The notes: generated from the sequence alone by a model not told the origin. Shown: positions 16,037-25,025, counted from the first letter of the stretch. The stretch: DNA of 36,626 nt from an uncultured Clostridia bacterium (GCA_946414315.1 CAMKNZ010000019.1:1-36626); one strand, 5' to 3'. Numbers and translations: made by a program.

Positions 16037-17242
16037 TTATTCAGCCTTTACCTGTTTTCCGCTCAGATCGTAATACCGTTTTGATGTCAGCGTCTTGGTT
16101 TCATCATAGGAATATCTGATCTCGCTGTATCCGCCGGTGGTCTCGGCAGGCGTTCCGTCCACACCAAGGAATGTACGGCTGACCGTCGCGCCGTCTTCAT
16201 CCCTTGTGTCCCGGTACCCCGCATAACCGCCGCTGCAGCGTGCCGTATTCCCTTCCGTGTCCAGATAAATGACTTTTTCGATCGCGCCCTGCAGATCATA
16301 GCTGTACTGAACCGCGCCGACGCCCAGGCTGTTGTTGATCCTGTTTCCTTCGCTGTCCAGGAAGCTTTCCCTGACGATCCGGTCGTCCTTCATCTCCCGG
16401 ACAAATGTCGCGATCCCGTCTTTGTCTGCGACGATTCTGTCGTTCATGTCGTAGCGGGTTACCTTCACAATGTTATCGCCTTCATAGGTATATCCTTCCC
16501 AGGCGTATCCCGCGCCACGGTCTGTCAGCTGCTCGCTCTCGTCATAATACTTCACACTGACGAGGCGGCCCTTGTCATCCCGATTCTTTTCACAGCGGAA
16601 CCAGCCGTCAGAACCCGTCGCGTGCCCGCCATCCGCGTGGTCGAACCGGACAGACAGCACACGGTAGCGCTTATCGGTCTTCTGCTTCACGGACGCATAT
16701 CCGTCCGCAATATCGATCGGATTGTTTTTTTCGTTCCGGTATGTCCGGCTGGTCATCGTCCTGTTGCTGTATTCATAGAGGATGCTCGCATAGCCAAGCT
16801 CAGGCACGATGATCGGTTTTTTCAGCCCGTAATAGGTCACGGTGCTGACCGGTCCGAATCCGAAATACTTCATGGTCATCATTCCGTATCCCTTCCGGTT
16901 CAGCGTACGGGCGCCGTTTTCGTCCAGGTATTCGATCAGGGTGATATTCCCTTTTCCGTCCTTCTGCACCCTGCGTCCGTAATAACCGCCGTATACACGG
17001 AAAGGCCGGCCGTCCGCGTCGTAATACTTTTCGAACACGTCGTCCTGTTTATAGGTATACCGGACAAAACAGTATCCGTCAGGCCCCGGGGCCGGCTGCC
17101 CGTTATCATCTTCCCACGCTGTTTCCGTAATCTTTCCGTTTTCCTCGGTATTCCGCGCCTTTATGTCGCCCAGAGCGGAAAAAGGAATCGCTACGCACAG
17201 CAGCAGCGCCGTGACCGCGGCCAGGAGTCTTTTTTCTTTCAT
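16037..17242 (-). CDS. Secreted protein of eleven ~31-residue GY repeats, unknown function
   Basis: The 401-residue protein starts with a clear signal peptide (MKEKR, hydrophobic LLAAVTALLLCVAIPF, cleavage near SALG-D). From residue 56 to the end it is built of eleven consecutive units of 31-32 residues, each beginning Gly-Tyr (or GW, GI, GV). The loose pattern is GYA, about five residues, a YxYDxxG turn, a V/L-x-x-x-x-YYD strand, then a DxxGxP turn. The pattern recalls YD/RHS-type or wall-associated beta-repeats, but I cannot assign a family. No catalytic motif, sortase signal or lipobox is seen. It has its own consensus promoter and is the first gene of an operon with glgB and a GH31 enzyme, which is odd for a secreted protein. 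An extracellular glycan-binding or surface-fibre role is only a guess. Confidence 0.85.
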   Translation of the reverse strand: MKEKRLLAAVTALLLCVAIPFSALGDIKARNTEENGKITETAWEDDNGQPAPGPDGYCFVRYTYKQDDVFEKYYDADGRPFRVYGGYYGRRVQKDGKGNITLIEYLDENGARTLNRKGYGMMTMKYFGFGPVSTVTYYGLKKPIIVPELGYASILYEYSNRTMTSRTYRNEKNNPIDIADGYASVKQKTDKRYRVLSVRFDHADGGHATGSDGWFRCEKNRDDKGRLVSVKYYDESEQLTDRGAGYAWEGYTYEGDNIVKVTRYDMNDRIVADKDGIATFVREMKDDRIVRESFLDSEGNRINNSLGVGAVQYSYDLQGAIEKVIYLDTEGNTARCSGGYAGYRDTRDEDGATVSRTFLGVDGTPAETTGGYSEIRYSYDETKTLTSKRYYDLSGKQVKAE

Positions 17243-17304
17243 TGCTTTTCACCTGTCTTGTCTGTACAGACTGCCCGGAAGCAGAGTCCATATATTTTCA
17301 AATT

Positions 17305-17333
17305 ATTATATCAAAGATTTTCCCGCAGTACAA
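17305..17333 (-). promoter_or_regulatory. Sigma-70 promoter of the repeat protein-glgB-GH31 operon
   Basis: Minus-strand TTGTAC (17328-17333) and a perfect TATAAT (17305-17310) are separated by 17 bases, leaving a leader of about 55 bases before the ATG at 17242. Confidence 0.75.
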
Positions 17334-17354
17334 GGATGATCCTGTAAACAAAGA

Positions 17355-17377
17355 CCCCCCGGCTTGAAGCCGGGGGG
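17355..17377 (-). terminator. Intrinsic terminator of the symporter gene
   Basis: A perfect ten-base, very GC-rich stem (CCCCCCGGCT / AGCCGGGGGG, three-base loop) lies 21 bases after the stop of the AGCS gene. On the minus strand it is followed by TCTTTGTTTAC. It separates that gene from the promoter of the next operon. Confidence 0.85.
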
Positions 17378-17398
17378 ATATGAAAAACTTTTTCTGGA

Positions 17399-19012
17399 TC
17401 AGTCGTCTTCGTCCGTAGGCGGAGCGATTTCTTCCTCATGCTGTACGTCCGGGAAGGCGGAGTACATCGGTTCCACCTGCAGGCCGCGCATATGCCTGTC
17501 AATATAATTCTTCGTGATCTTTGCCACCGTTCCGGAAAGCACGATCACACCGATCAGGTTGGGAATCATCATCAGGCCGTTGAAGGTGTCCGCCAGGTCC
17601 CAGGCCAGGTTATCACCCATGGTCGCACCGCCGAACACCAGCAGCACAAACAGCACCCGGTAGATAATCGTCCACTTTTCGCCCAGCAGGTATTCGCAGG
17701 CTTTCGTTCCGTAGTGGCTCCAGCCCAGCACCGTGGAAAACGCAAACAGCATAATGGAGATCGCGATGAATGCAGACCCGATGAACCCGAACTGCTGGTT
17801 GAACACGGCGGAAACCAGGTTCGCCTTACCCAGCGTAATCGTCGCGCCTGCCTGGGTCGTAAAGGTGTCGCTGACCAGTTTGCCGGTGTCCAGATTGAAC
17901 AGACCGGAACTCAGCACCGCAAAGGCTGTCAGCGTACATACTACGATCGTGTCCGCGAACACTTCAAAGATTCCCCACATGCCCTGCTTCACAGGTTCTT
18001 TCACGTTGGAGTTGGAATGGACCATTACGGAGGAACCGAGGCCGGCCTCGTTGGAGAACACGCCCCGCTTCATGCCCCATTCGATTGCGAGCTTGATGCC
18101 GTAGCCGACCACGCCGCCCGCAGCAGCTTCGATACCGAAGGCACCCTTGAAGATGGAGGCGAACACCGGTCCGATATGGCTGATGTTGATAAAGAAGATC
18201 GCGATGGTTCCGATCATATACAGAATCACCATGAAGGGCACTATCTTCTCAGTCACTGCGGCAATCCGCTTCAGTCCGCCGACTACAACCAGGCCCACCA
18301 GGATCATGATCACCAGGCCCGTAACCCAGCTGGGCACGCCGAACACGGCGTCCATGTTCCCGGAGATGGAGTTGACCTGGGTCATGTTGCCGATACCGAA
18401 GGAGGCTACCAGGCAGAAGAAAGCGAACAGTCCCGCCAGGACGAGGCCGATGGTTTTGCAGCCTTTTTTGGAGCCCAGGCCGTCCCGCAGATAGTACATC
18501 GCGCCGCCGGACCACTCGCCTTTGGAGTTCTTGCGGCGGTAGAAGATGCCCAGCACGTTTTCGGAATAGTTGGTCATCATGCCCAGGAAGGCCATGACCC
18601 ACATCCAGAAGACGGCACCGGGGCCGCCGGCCAGGATCGCACCGGATACGCCGACGATATTGCCGGTACCAACCGTCGCGGCCAGCGCAGTACAAAGGCT
18701 CTGGAACTGTGAGATGCTCCTGTCCTTGGTATGGGAGGTGACCTGCTTGTCATGAAACACCGCGCCGATGGTCTTCTTCATCCAGTGGCCGAAATGGCTC
18801 ACCTGGAAAACCTTGGTCAGCACGGTCATCAGGATTCCGACGAAGGCGAGCAGAGCAAGGGCGGGCACACCCCAGACAACGCCGTTTACGGCATTGTTCA
18901 CGTCCGCCACGGTATCGATAAAACCGCCGCCGGCAGTTTCTTCAGCCAGACCCGTTGCTGCCATTGCAAGGCTTCCGAGCAGAATTCCTGTCATTCCTGT
19001 GATCTTCTTCAT
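17399..19012 (-). CDS. Sodium/proton:alanine (glycine) symporter, AGCS family
   Basis: AGCS carriers import alanine or glycine with a cation. The 537-residue protein has many membrane helices and the family blocks TVGTGNIVGVSGAI, GGPGAVFWMWVMAFLGMMTNYSE and GVFSNEAGLGSS. The start is the ATG at 19012, preceded by GGGGAG; the frame is open for 88 more codons upstream, but those run back through the promoter and are not protein-like. The N-terminus (MKKITGMTGILLGSLAMAATGLAEE) looks like an additional signal-like segment before the first usual helix, which makes the protein somewhat longer than many relatives. The C-terminal tail is acidic. It is monocistronic, with a promoter, a structured leader and a strong terminator. 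Confidence 0.93.
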   Translation of the reverse strand: MKKITGMTGILLGSLAMAATGLAEETAGGGFIDTVADVNNAVNGVVWGVPALALLAFVGILMTVLTKVFQVSHFGHWMKKTIGAVFHDKQVTSHTKDRSISQFQSLCTALAATVGTGNIVGVSGAILAGGPGAVFWMWVMAFLGMMTNYSENVLGIFYRRKNSKGEWSGGAMYYLRDGLGSKKGCKTIGLVLAGLFAFFCLVASFGIGNMTQVNSISGNMDAVFGVPSWVTGLVIMILVGLVVVGGLKRIAAVTEKIVPFMVILYMIGTIAIFFINISHIGPVFASIFKGAFGIEAAAGGVVGYGIKLAIEWGMKRGVFSNEAGLGSSVMVHSNSNVKEPVKQGMWGIFEVFADTIVVCTLTAFAVLSSGLFNLDTGKLVSDTFTTQAGATITLGKANLVSAVFNQQFGFIGSAFIAISIMLFAFSTVLGWSHYGTKACEYLLGEKWTIIYRVLFVLLVFGGATMGDNLAWDLADTFNGLMMIPNLIGVIVLSGTVAKITKNYIDRHMRGLQVEPMYSAFPDVQHEEEIAPPTDEDD

Positions 19013-19045
19013 ATACTCCCCTGCCTCTCTTCTGTTTACGGAAAA

Positions 19046-19074
19046 GCGTCTCCGAGCGGAATGCCCGAAGACGC
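19046..19074 (-). promoter_or_regulatory. Attenuator-like hairpin in the symporter leader
   Basis: In the roughly 75-base leader, the minus strand folds into a 12-base-pair stem (GCGTCTTCGGGC / GCTCGGAGACGC, with two G-T pairs, five-base loop) followed directly by TTTTCC. It could act as a weak terminator between the promoter and the coding region. The leader is too short for a tandem glycine riboswitch and no antiterminator partner is obvious. Confidence 0.55.
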
Positions 19075-19092
19075 CCTTGTCTCTTGCTGAGA

Positions 19093-19122
19093 AGTATACA
19101 ACCGGTATTTTTGGCCTGTCAA
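19093..19122 (-). promoter_or_regulatory. Sigma-70 promoter of the symporter gene
   Basis: Minus-strand TTGACA (19117-19122, perfect) and TATACT (19093-19098) are separated by 18 bases. Confidence 0.75.
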
Positions 19123-19188
19123 TTCTCCAGGCCCGCCTGAACACTGAAAAAACAATACTGTAGCAATGAACATGGTCCAACGGACAGC

Positions 19189-21465
19189 TTACTCTGCCTT
19201 TTCGTTTCTGACAAATGCTTCGAATCCGCCCGTATCCATCGGCCGGGCGATGAAGTATCCCTGGAACAGCATGCATCCCATGTCCGCCAGCATCTGATAC
19301 TGTTCTTCTGTCTCGACACCCTCAATCAGGCTGATAAATCCAAGGTCTTCCGCCAGGTCAACAATGCCCTGGAGGATCCGCCGCGTCTTCGTTTCCTCTG
19401 TGCTGCGGCTGAGGAATTTCATGTCGATTTTCAGCACATCCAGCGGCATATCCTTTAGCATGTTCAGTGAGGAGTATCCACTGCCGAAGTCATCCATTTC
19501 CACCAGGAAACCTGCGTCCTTCAGTTCGTTGATAACCTTCAGGTGCTTTTCTTCGTCCGTCATCATCACGGATTCCGTAATCTCAAGCCTCAGTTTTTCA
19601 GGCGGAAGGCCGAATTCCGAAATCAGTGCCTTAATCTTCTGTGCCACGTCCATAAAGTAGAAATCTTTGGGAGATATATTGACGGATATGAAGAGCTCCG
19701 GATGCGTCTCACGCCATTCTGTCAGGATCTCACAGACGCTGCGCCATATAGCCCGGTCCATCTCGGCAATCATCCCGTTTTCTTCAAACACAGGAACGAA
19801 GTCGGCCGGATACAGCATTCCCCTTTCCGGATGAATCCATCTCACCAGCGCCTCAGCGCCGATAACACGGCCCGTCCGGTCCGTAATCGGCTGCAGATAC
19901 GGAACAACCTGCTGTTTCGCAATTGCATCCGTCAACTGGCCGGAAAGCTGCTGCTGCCGGATCACATTCATGCGCATCCTGTCATCATACCAGGCAATAT
20001 GCCGCTGGTAATTGTCCTGGATTGTGGACAGCGCCAGCCTGGCCCGGTCAAACATCACTGAAACATCCATCTCCGGATCTGTAACTTCGTAGATACCCAG
20101 ATGGATCTGTACCGCATATTCAATGGATCCCTGCCGGATTACCGCACCGGTCAGAGCACTTTCAATCAGGTCCGGATCAAAATCTTCCGCAGGCATGCAG
20201 ACGCCGAAGGTGTCGCCTCCGAGCCGGCCGTAAACCGTATCTTCCGGCATGTCAGAAGAAATCCAGACAGCCACCCGCCTGAGCACGTGGTCTCCGAACT
20301 CATTGCCGAATATTTCATTGACGATTTTGAAGTTTTTGATATTGTGAAAAATGATCAGCCAGCGCCTTTCCGGCCGGGCCAGGATCATACGCCGGATCTG
20401 TTCATACAGGTATTCCCTGTTAAACAGGCCTGTCAGCGGGTCGTGTGTTGCCATGTATCTTTCCTTGGCGTGCTTGCGCTGTTCCTCTGTGTCGTCACGG
20501 ACACAGATAAATGAACCGGCGATCAGATCGCTGCGGTCCTGGACCTGCCGCCGCTGGATCTCATAATACCGCGCTTCCTCTCCGCGGCCTTCCATATATC
20601 GGCGTGTCCATTGTTCCTCCACGTCCAGCATGCCGAAGCGTTTTGTCAGGATATCCTTTGCCGCAGCGTACTCTCCCGGCATAATCCCGGTCATCTTAAC
20701 GCCCGGATCATTCGCCCAGATACATTTGTCATTTTTGTCAAAGAAAAACAGCGCCTCCGGCATCTCACCCACAATGCCGGCCATCATCCGGTTCAGCAGC
20801 CGCACCGGTTTGTAATACAGGGCAAAATAGAATACCAGCAACCCGAAAACACCGAATCCGATCATGGATCGATCGATCGGCGTACGGGAAAAAATGTAGA
20901 ATGTCTGCCAGATGGCAATAATGATCAGCGCCAGCAGGATCGCCGCATAGCGTTCCGCGTCCACCCTGGGGCTACGGACCGTCATGACCGTGAACCGGGT
21001 CAGGATGATCGCCAGAACGCCGTATACAGCGAGGCGATGGAATAACTGCCCCAGATGCGGCACTAAACGATAATAAACCGCCCCGTCAAACATGATGGTT
21101 TCATGGTCAAAGGCGTGGTGAAAGAAAGGATTCATCAGGATCTGAACCGCGTCAGCCAACAACAGGGCGTAGATCAGGATGCTCAGCGGCTTTATTTCCT
21201 TTATATCGCAGTACCTGACGGTGAACCGGGCCAGAAAGAACATGATCAGATCCATGCCCAGGAAATACATATAGGAACCGATATCAGCGACTAAATGGTC
21301 CTGCGTCACGATAATCAGCATGTTGCCGATCATGGGCGGAATCAGGGAGGCGATCAGCGCTGCCACGCTCTTTCCGATGGGTTTTCTGGATCTGCGGGCA
21401 AAGAAAATACATACGCACAGCACTGCCGCGAGTACAACAATCAACGATGCGAATGCTTTTCTCAT
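19189..21465 (-). CDS. Membrane PAS-GGDEF-EAL protein, probable c-di-GMP phosphodiesterase
   Basis: The 758-residue protein begins with about seven membrane segments (to about residue 230, resembling the 7TM sensor region of some histidine kinases), followed by a PAS-like region (about 240-335), a GGDEF domain and an EAL domain. The GGDEF domain is degenerate: the signature reads GGDTF (416-420), and the metal-binding aspartate region reads HNIKNFK. Diguanylate cyclase activity is therefore unlikely. The EAL domain looks complete: EALVRW (Glu about 538), SVNISP, ITES, MDDFGSGYSSL, LKIDMKF, EGVET and QGYFIARPM. I infer hydrolysis of c-di-GMP, with the GGDEF part perhaps sensing GTP. It is transcribed alone from a near-consensus promoter; no clear terminator follows. 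Confidence 0.93.
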   Translation of the reverse strand: MRKAFASLIVVLAAVLCVCIFFARRSRKPIGKSVAALIASLIPPMIGNMLIIVTQDHLVADIGSYMYFLGMDLIMFFLARFTVRYCDIKEIKPLSILIYALLLADAVQILMNPFFHHAFDHETIMFDGAVYYRLVPHLGQLFHRLAVYGVLAIILTRFTVMTVRSPRVDAERYAAILLALIIIAIWQTFYIFSRTPIDRSMIGFGVFGLLVFYFALYYKPVRLLNRMMAGIVGEMPEALFFFDKNDKCIWANDPGVKMTGIMPGEYAAAKDILTKRFGMLDVEEQWTRRYMEGRGEEARYYEIQRRQVQDRSDLIAGSFICVRDDTEEQRKHAKERYMATHDPLTGLFNREYLYEQIRRMILARPERRWLIIFHNIKNFKIVNEIFGNEFGDHVLRRVAVWISSDMPEDTVYGRLGGDTFGVCMPAEDFDPDLIESALTGAVIRQGSIEYAVQIHLGIYEVTDPEMDVSVMFDRARLALSTIQDNYQRHIAWYDDRMRMNVIRQQQLSGQLTDAIAKQQVVPYLQPITDRTGRVIGAEALVRWIHPERGMLYPADFVPVFEENGMIAEMDRAIWRSVCEILTEWRETHPELFISVNISPKDFYFMDVAQKIKALISEFGLPPEKLRLEITESVMMTDEEKHLKVINELKDAGFLVEMDDFGSGYSSLNMLKDMPLDVLKIDMKFLSRSTEETKTRRILQGIVDLAEDLGFISLIEGVETEEQYQMLADMGCMLFQGYFIARPMDTGGFEAFVRNEKAE

Positions 21466-21553
21466 CCTGTCTCCGTAAATGAAGGTACAGAATCAGAGGA
21501 GGCTGCCCTCCCCGTTCTCTGTTTGGTTGTTTTATCTTAAACTTTCATTGCTG

Positions 21554-21582
21554 ATTATACACATCTTATCCGTTTCGGGCAA
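21554..21582 (-). promoter_or_regulatory. Sigma-70 promoter of the GGDEF-EAL gene
   Basis: Minus-strand TTGCCC (21577-21582) and a perfect TATAAT (21554-21559) are separated by 17 bases. The leader of about 80 bases contains a small GGAGG / CCTCC hairpin upstream of the start. Confidence 0.7.
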
Positions 21583-21632
21583 TACCTCTTTCTGTCTGTC
21601 AGAAAAAGGTGTTCAAATCGCCGTTTTCGTAG

Positions 21633-21638
21633 TATAAT
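21633..21638 (+). promoter_or_regulatory. -10 box of the GH67 operon promoter
   Basis: A perfect TATAAT lies about 50 bases before the GH67 start. The -35 region (TGTTCA at 21610-21615, 17-base spacing) is poor, so an activator or weak basal expression is plausible, as expected for an inducible sugar gene. Confidence 0.5.
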
Positions 21639-21689
21639 TATTTAATAAAGTAGAATTGAACAATATGCTTCGCTGAAAGGAGTTCCGTC

Positions 21690-23510
21690 ATGAGTCTTTG
21701 GTTGAATAAACTGTCCGCTTCCGTTCCCGCCGGCCTGAAACAGCCTGCGGACACAGCGCGTTTTGAACTGGATCAGGCGGGGCTCATCGCTGATTTGAAA
21801 GAAAACCCGTCCATGGGTGACGCGTACCGGATTGAGCAGACTGCGGACGGAGCGTTTACGCTTTTCGGCGGACAGACAGGCCTGCTTTACGGTGCCTACC
21901 GTCTCATCACAGCGACGCTCTGCGGAGAGCAGCTCCCTTTGCCTTATGCTTCTGCGCCGAAATATGCCCTGCGGATGATCAACTGCTGGGACAATATGGA
22001 CGGCTCCGTGGAGCGTGGATATGCCGGCCAAAGCCTTTTCTTTGAAGACGGCCGCGTCATGTATTCCCCTGAACGCATGCGCACCCTGGGAAGGCTTCTT
22101 GCCTCCGCCGGACTGAATGTGCTCTGCATCAACAATGTCAACGTCCATGAACCCGCCCAGCGTCTGCTGGAGGATTACCTGCCTGACCTGGCCGCCCTGG
22201 CGGACCTGTTCCGTCCCTTCGGCGTCCGTCTCATGGTCAGCGTGGACTTTTCCCGGCCCATGTGCCACGGGATTCCCACTGCGGACCCGCTGGATCAGGC
22301 CGTCCGGGCCTGGTGGAAGGAAACCGCTGCCCGGGTCTATGCCGCCGTTCCGGACCTGGCCGGTTTCCTGGTCAAAGCGGACAGTGAAGGCCGTCCCGGT
22401 CCCTTTACTTACGGCCGGAACCACGCTGACGGCGCGAACATGCTGGCCGAGGCCCTGAAGCCCTACGGCGGTTACGCTGTCTGGCGCTGCTTTGTCTATA
22501 ACTGCCGCCAGGACTGGCGGGATACAAAAACCGACCGGCCGAAGGCCGCCTGGGAGCACTACGCGTATCTCGATGGATCATTTGCAGATAACGTAATCCT
22601 TCAGGTCAAGCACGGCCCCTTCGATTTTCAGGTCCGCGAGCCCCTGAGTCCCCTGTTGCTGGGCATGAAAAAAACCAAGCTGGCCATGGAACTGCAGCTG
22701 GCCCAGGAATACACCGGCCACCAGATCGACCTGTATACCATGATCCCCATGTGGAAAGAACTTTTTGGGGAACTTCCCGCAGACAACATCATGTCCGTGG
22801 CCGCTGTTTCCAACCTGGGCAATGATGAAAACTACACCGGTCATCCCCTGGCTGCTGTCAATCTTTTCACCTACGGGCTTCTGGCCTGGGATCCGGCTGT
22901 GGATCCGGCAGAGGCAGTAACCCGCTGGGCCCGCCTGACCTATGCCTTTCCCCCGAAGCAGGAACAGACGCTTGTCTCTTTGCTCCTGAAAACCCGCCGG
23001 GTTTACGAAAAGTATACAGCACCCCTGGGCATCGGATGGATGGTCACGCCCCATGATCATTACGGGCCTAATCCTTCCGGCTATGAATACGACCTCTGGG
23101 GCACCTATCACAAGGCGAACCGTGATGCCGTAGGCATTGACCGTACCCATGCCGGCACCGGTTACCTGGACCAGTATCCGGAAGAAATCCGGATCAGGTA
23201 TGAAAACCCTGAAACCTGCCCGGACCTGTACCTGCTCTTCTTCCACCGCCTCCCCTATACCTTCCGCATGAAGGACGGACGGACACTGATCCAGCGGATC
23301 TATGACGACCATTTTGAGGGCCTGGAAGAAACACGCGCCATGGCCGCCGCCCTGTCCGGCCTGCCCTTCCCGGAGCCGGACGCCTCGGTTATCAGGGGCA
23401 GAATGGACCGGCAGCTGTATAATGCCCGGGAATGGTGCGATATTATCAATACCTTCTTTTTCCGCCTGAGCGGGATCCAGGACGAAAAAGGTCGTACCAT
23501 CTATGAATGA
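21690..23510 (+). CDS. aguA: Alpha-glucuronidase, glycoside hydrolase family 67
   Basis: GH67 enzymes remove 4-O-methyl-glucuronic acid from the non-reducing end of xylan-derived aldouronic acids. The 606-residue protein has the N-terminal domain, the barrel and the helical C-terminal region. Family blocks are NCWDNMDGSVERGYAG, KADSEGRPGPFTYGR (acid Glu about 233), QVKHGPFDFQVREP (Asp about 312) and MELQLAQEYTG (the second carboxylate, probably Glu340). The late blocks GYEYDLWGTYHKA and GTGYLDQY are also present. There is no signal peptide, so it acts in the cytoplasm. It is slightly shorter than many family members, mainly in the N-terminal region. AAAGGAG lies seven bases before the ATG. 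No xylanase, beta-xylosidase or sugar transporter is adjacent; the next gene is an ion antiporter. Confidence 0.95.
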   Translation: MSLWLNKLSASVPAGLKQPADTARFELDQAGLIADLKENPSMGDAYRIEQTADGAFTLFGGQTGLLYGAYRLITATLCGEQLPLPYASAPKYALRMINCWDNMDGSVERGYAGQSLFFEDGRVMYSPERMRTLGRLLASAGLNVLCINNVNVHEPAQRLLEDYLPDLAALADLFRPFGVRLMVSVDFSRPMCHGIPTADPLDQAVRAWWKETAARVYAAVPDLAGFLVKADSEGRPGPFTYGRNHADGANMLAEALKPYGGYAVWRCFVYNCRQDWRDTKTDRPKAAWEHYAYLDGSFADNVILQVKHGPFDFQVREPLSPLLLGMKKTKLAMELQLAQEYTGHQIDLYTMIPMWKELFGELPADNIMSVAAVSNLGNDENYTGHPLAAVNLFTYGLLAWDPAVDPAEAVTRWARLTYAFPPKQEQTLVSLLLKTRRVYEKYTAPLGIGWMVTPHDHYGPNPSGYEYDLWGTYHKANRDAVGIDRTHAGTGYLDQYPEEIRIRYENPETCPDLYLLFFHRLPYTFRMKDGRTLIQRIYDDHFEGLEETRAMAAALSGLPFPEPDASVIRGRMDRQLYNAREWCDIINTFFFRLSGIQDEKGRTIYE

Positions 23511-23529
23511 CTGAACAGGAGGTGAATCC

Positions 23530-24993
23530 GTGCCTGTCTGGATGAACTGGCTGAGCAGCAGTGATGCTTCCGTACCGATTACGATCATCTCTGTTGCCTT
23601 AATGCTTGCCGCCGGGTTTCTGATGACCCGTGTGACCAAAAAACTTCGTTTGCCGAACGTGACGGCATATATCGTCGGCGGAATCCTCTGCGGACCCTTT
23701 GTCCTGAACCTGGTGCCAAAGTCCATGGTGGAGGGCACCTCTTTTCTCCCGGATATTGCGCTGGCCTTCATTGCTTTCAGTACCGGTGAATTCTTCCGGA
23801 TCTCAGCACTGAAGAAAAACGGCGGGAAAGTCATCACAATCACCGTGCTCGAATCCTGCGGCGCTGCGATCCTTGTTTTCCTGACCTGTTATTTTATTCT
23901 CGGCCTCAGTTTCCCTTTCTCCGTCGTGCTGGGCGCCCTTGCCACGGCTACCGCGCCTGCTTCCACGATCATGACAATCCGGCAGACCGGGGCCAAGGGT
24001 GATTTTGTCGAGACCCTGCTCCAGGTCGTCGCCCTGGACGATATCGTCGGCCTCGTCCTTTATTCCATCGCCATTTCCATCGCCACAGCGATGTTCTCCA
24101 GCACAGGTTTCCATATTTCCTCCGTCCTGATCCCCCTGGGCAAGAACCTGCTCCTTCTGCTTCTCGGCTGCGGATTCGGTCTCCTGCTCAAGGGGATGGT
24201 CGGTCCCAAGCGCTCCACGGACAACCGCCTGATCATCGCCATTGCGATCCTTTTTTCCTACTGCGGCATCTGTGCCGTGGTGGACGTGTCCCCGCTCCTG
24301 GGCTGCATGGCCATGGGTATGGTTTATATCAACACCACCGATGACGAGCGCATGTTCCGCCAGCTGAATTATTTCAGCCCGCCGATTCTTCTCCTCTTTT
24401 TCTTCCGCAGCGGCCTGTCCTTCGACCTGGGATCTCTGGTCGGCAATACCGGGAATATCGGTGCTGTTCCGCTGCTTGTCATCGGTGTGGTCTATTTTCT
24501 CGTCCGCATCGTCGGTAAATACATCGGCGCCTGGACCGGCTGTCAGCTGGCCGGGAAAGTGCCGAAGGTCCGCAACTGGCTGGGCCTGGCTCTGATTCCT
24601 CAGGCCGGGGTAGCCATCGGTCTGGCGGCTCTGGGCGCCCGTGCCCTCGGTGGCGAAACGGGACACGCCCTGGAAACGATTATCCTCTCCTCCAGCGTCC
24701 TGTATGAGCTCATCGGTCCCGGAGCGGCCAAACTCTCCCTCTGGCTTTCCGGCTCCTACTCCAACGACCTGGAGACCGTAGCTCCCGTCCCTGAAATCAC
24801 GGAAACCGGCGAAAAGAAATCCGAGCTGGAACTGCTTATCGAACGGATCAGGAAGATTCAGGACGAACTGCCTGAGCATACGGAAAATGAAAACGAACGC
24901 GTCTTCACGGAGGCTGCCGAAGAATATTACCAGCAGACTCAGGGCCGGAATCTCCAGACCCGCCGTCCCGGGATCCGCCGCGGCCCATTCTGA
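23530..24993 (+). CDS. CPA2-family monovalent cation:proton antiporter
   Basis: The 487-residue membrane protein has the Na+/H+-exchanger fold of the CPA2 (KefB/GerN/NapA) group, with roughly a dozen hydrophobic segments. LRLPNVTAYIVGGILCGP near residue 40 and ATAPASTIMTIRQTGAKGD followed by ALDDIVGLV carry the typical unwound-helix and paired-aspartate motifs. The cytosolic tail (from about residue 420) is charged and helical; there is no TrkA-N/RCK domain, so it is not a complete Kef channel. The start is GTG at 23530, with AGGAGG seven bases upstream, 19 bases after GH67. Sodium or potassium export for pH or salt balance is likely; the ion is not determined by the sequence. Confidence 0.9.
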   Translation: MPVWMNWLSSSDASVPITIISVALMLAAGFLMTRVTKKLRLPNVTAYIVGGILCGPFVLNLVPKSMVEGTSFLPDIALAFIAFSTGEFFRISALKKNGGKVITITVLESCGAAILVFLTCYFILGLSFPFSVVLGALATATAPASTIMTIRQTGAKGDFVETLLQVVALDDIVGLVLYSIAISIATAMFSSTGFHISSVLIPLGKNLLLLLLGCGFGLLLKGMVGPKRSTDNRLIIAIAILFSYCGICAVVDVSPLLGCMAMGMVYINTTDDERMFRQLNYFSPPILLLFFFRSGLSFDLGSLVGNTGNIGAVPLLVIGVVYFLVRIVGKYIGAWTGCQLAGKVPKVRNWLGLALIPQAGVAIGLAALGARALGGETGHALETIILSSSVLYELIGPGAAKLSLWLSGSYSNDLETVAPVPEITETGEKKSELELLIERIRKIQDELPEHTENENERVFTEAAEEYYQQTQGRNLQTRRPGIRRGPF

Positions 24994-25025
24994 TACTTTT
25001 ATTTCCCGTCAACGGAGGTGTATTT

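Noticed and set aside
19013-19098. Glycine riboswitch upstream of the AGCS symporter gene
   Set aside because: The leader is only about 75 bases and lacks the conserved aptamer core; only the single hairpin is supported.
19013-19276. 88-codon N-terminal extension of the AGCS symporter
   Set aside because: It would read through the promoter and leader hairpin and is Arg/Cys-rich nonsense; the start at 19012 gives the family N-terminus.
22578-24879. Long minus-strand frames opposite GH67 and the antiporter (22578-23843 and 23803-24879)
   Set aside because: They are antisense shadows; the second is Asp/Gly/Gln-rich, typical of a reversed membrane-protein gene.
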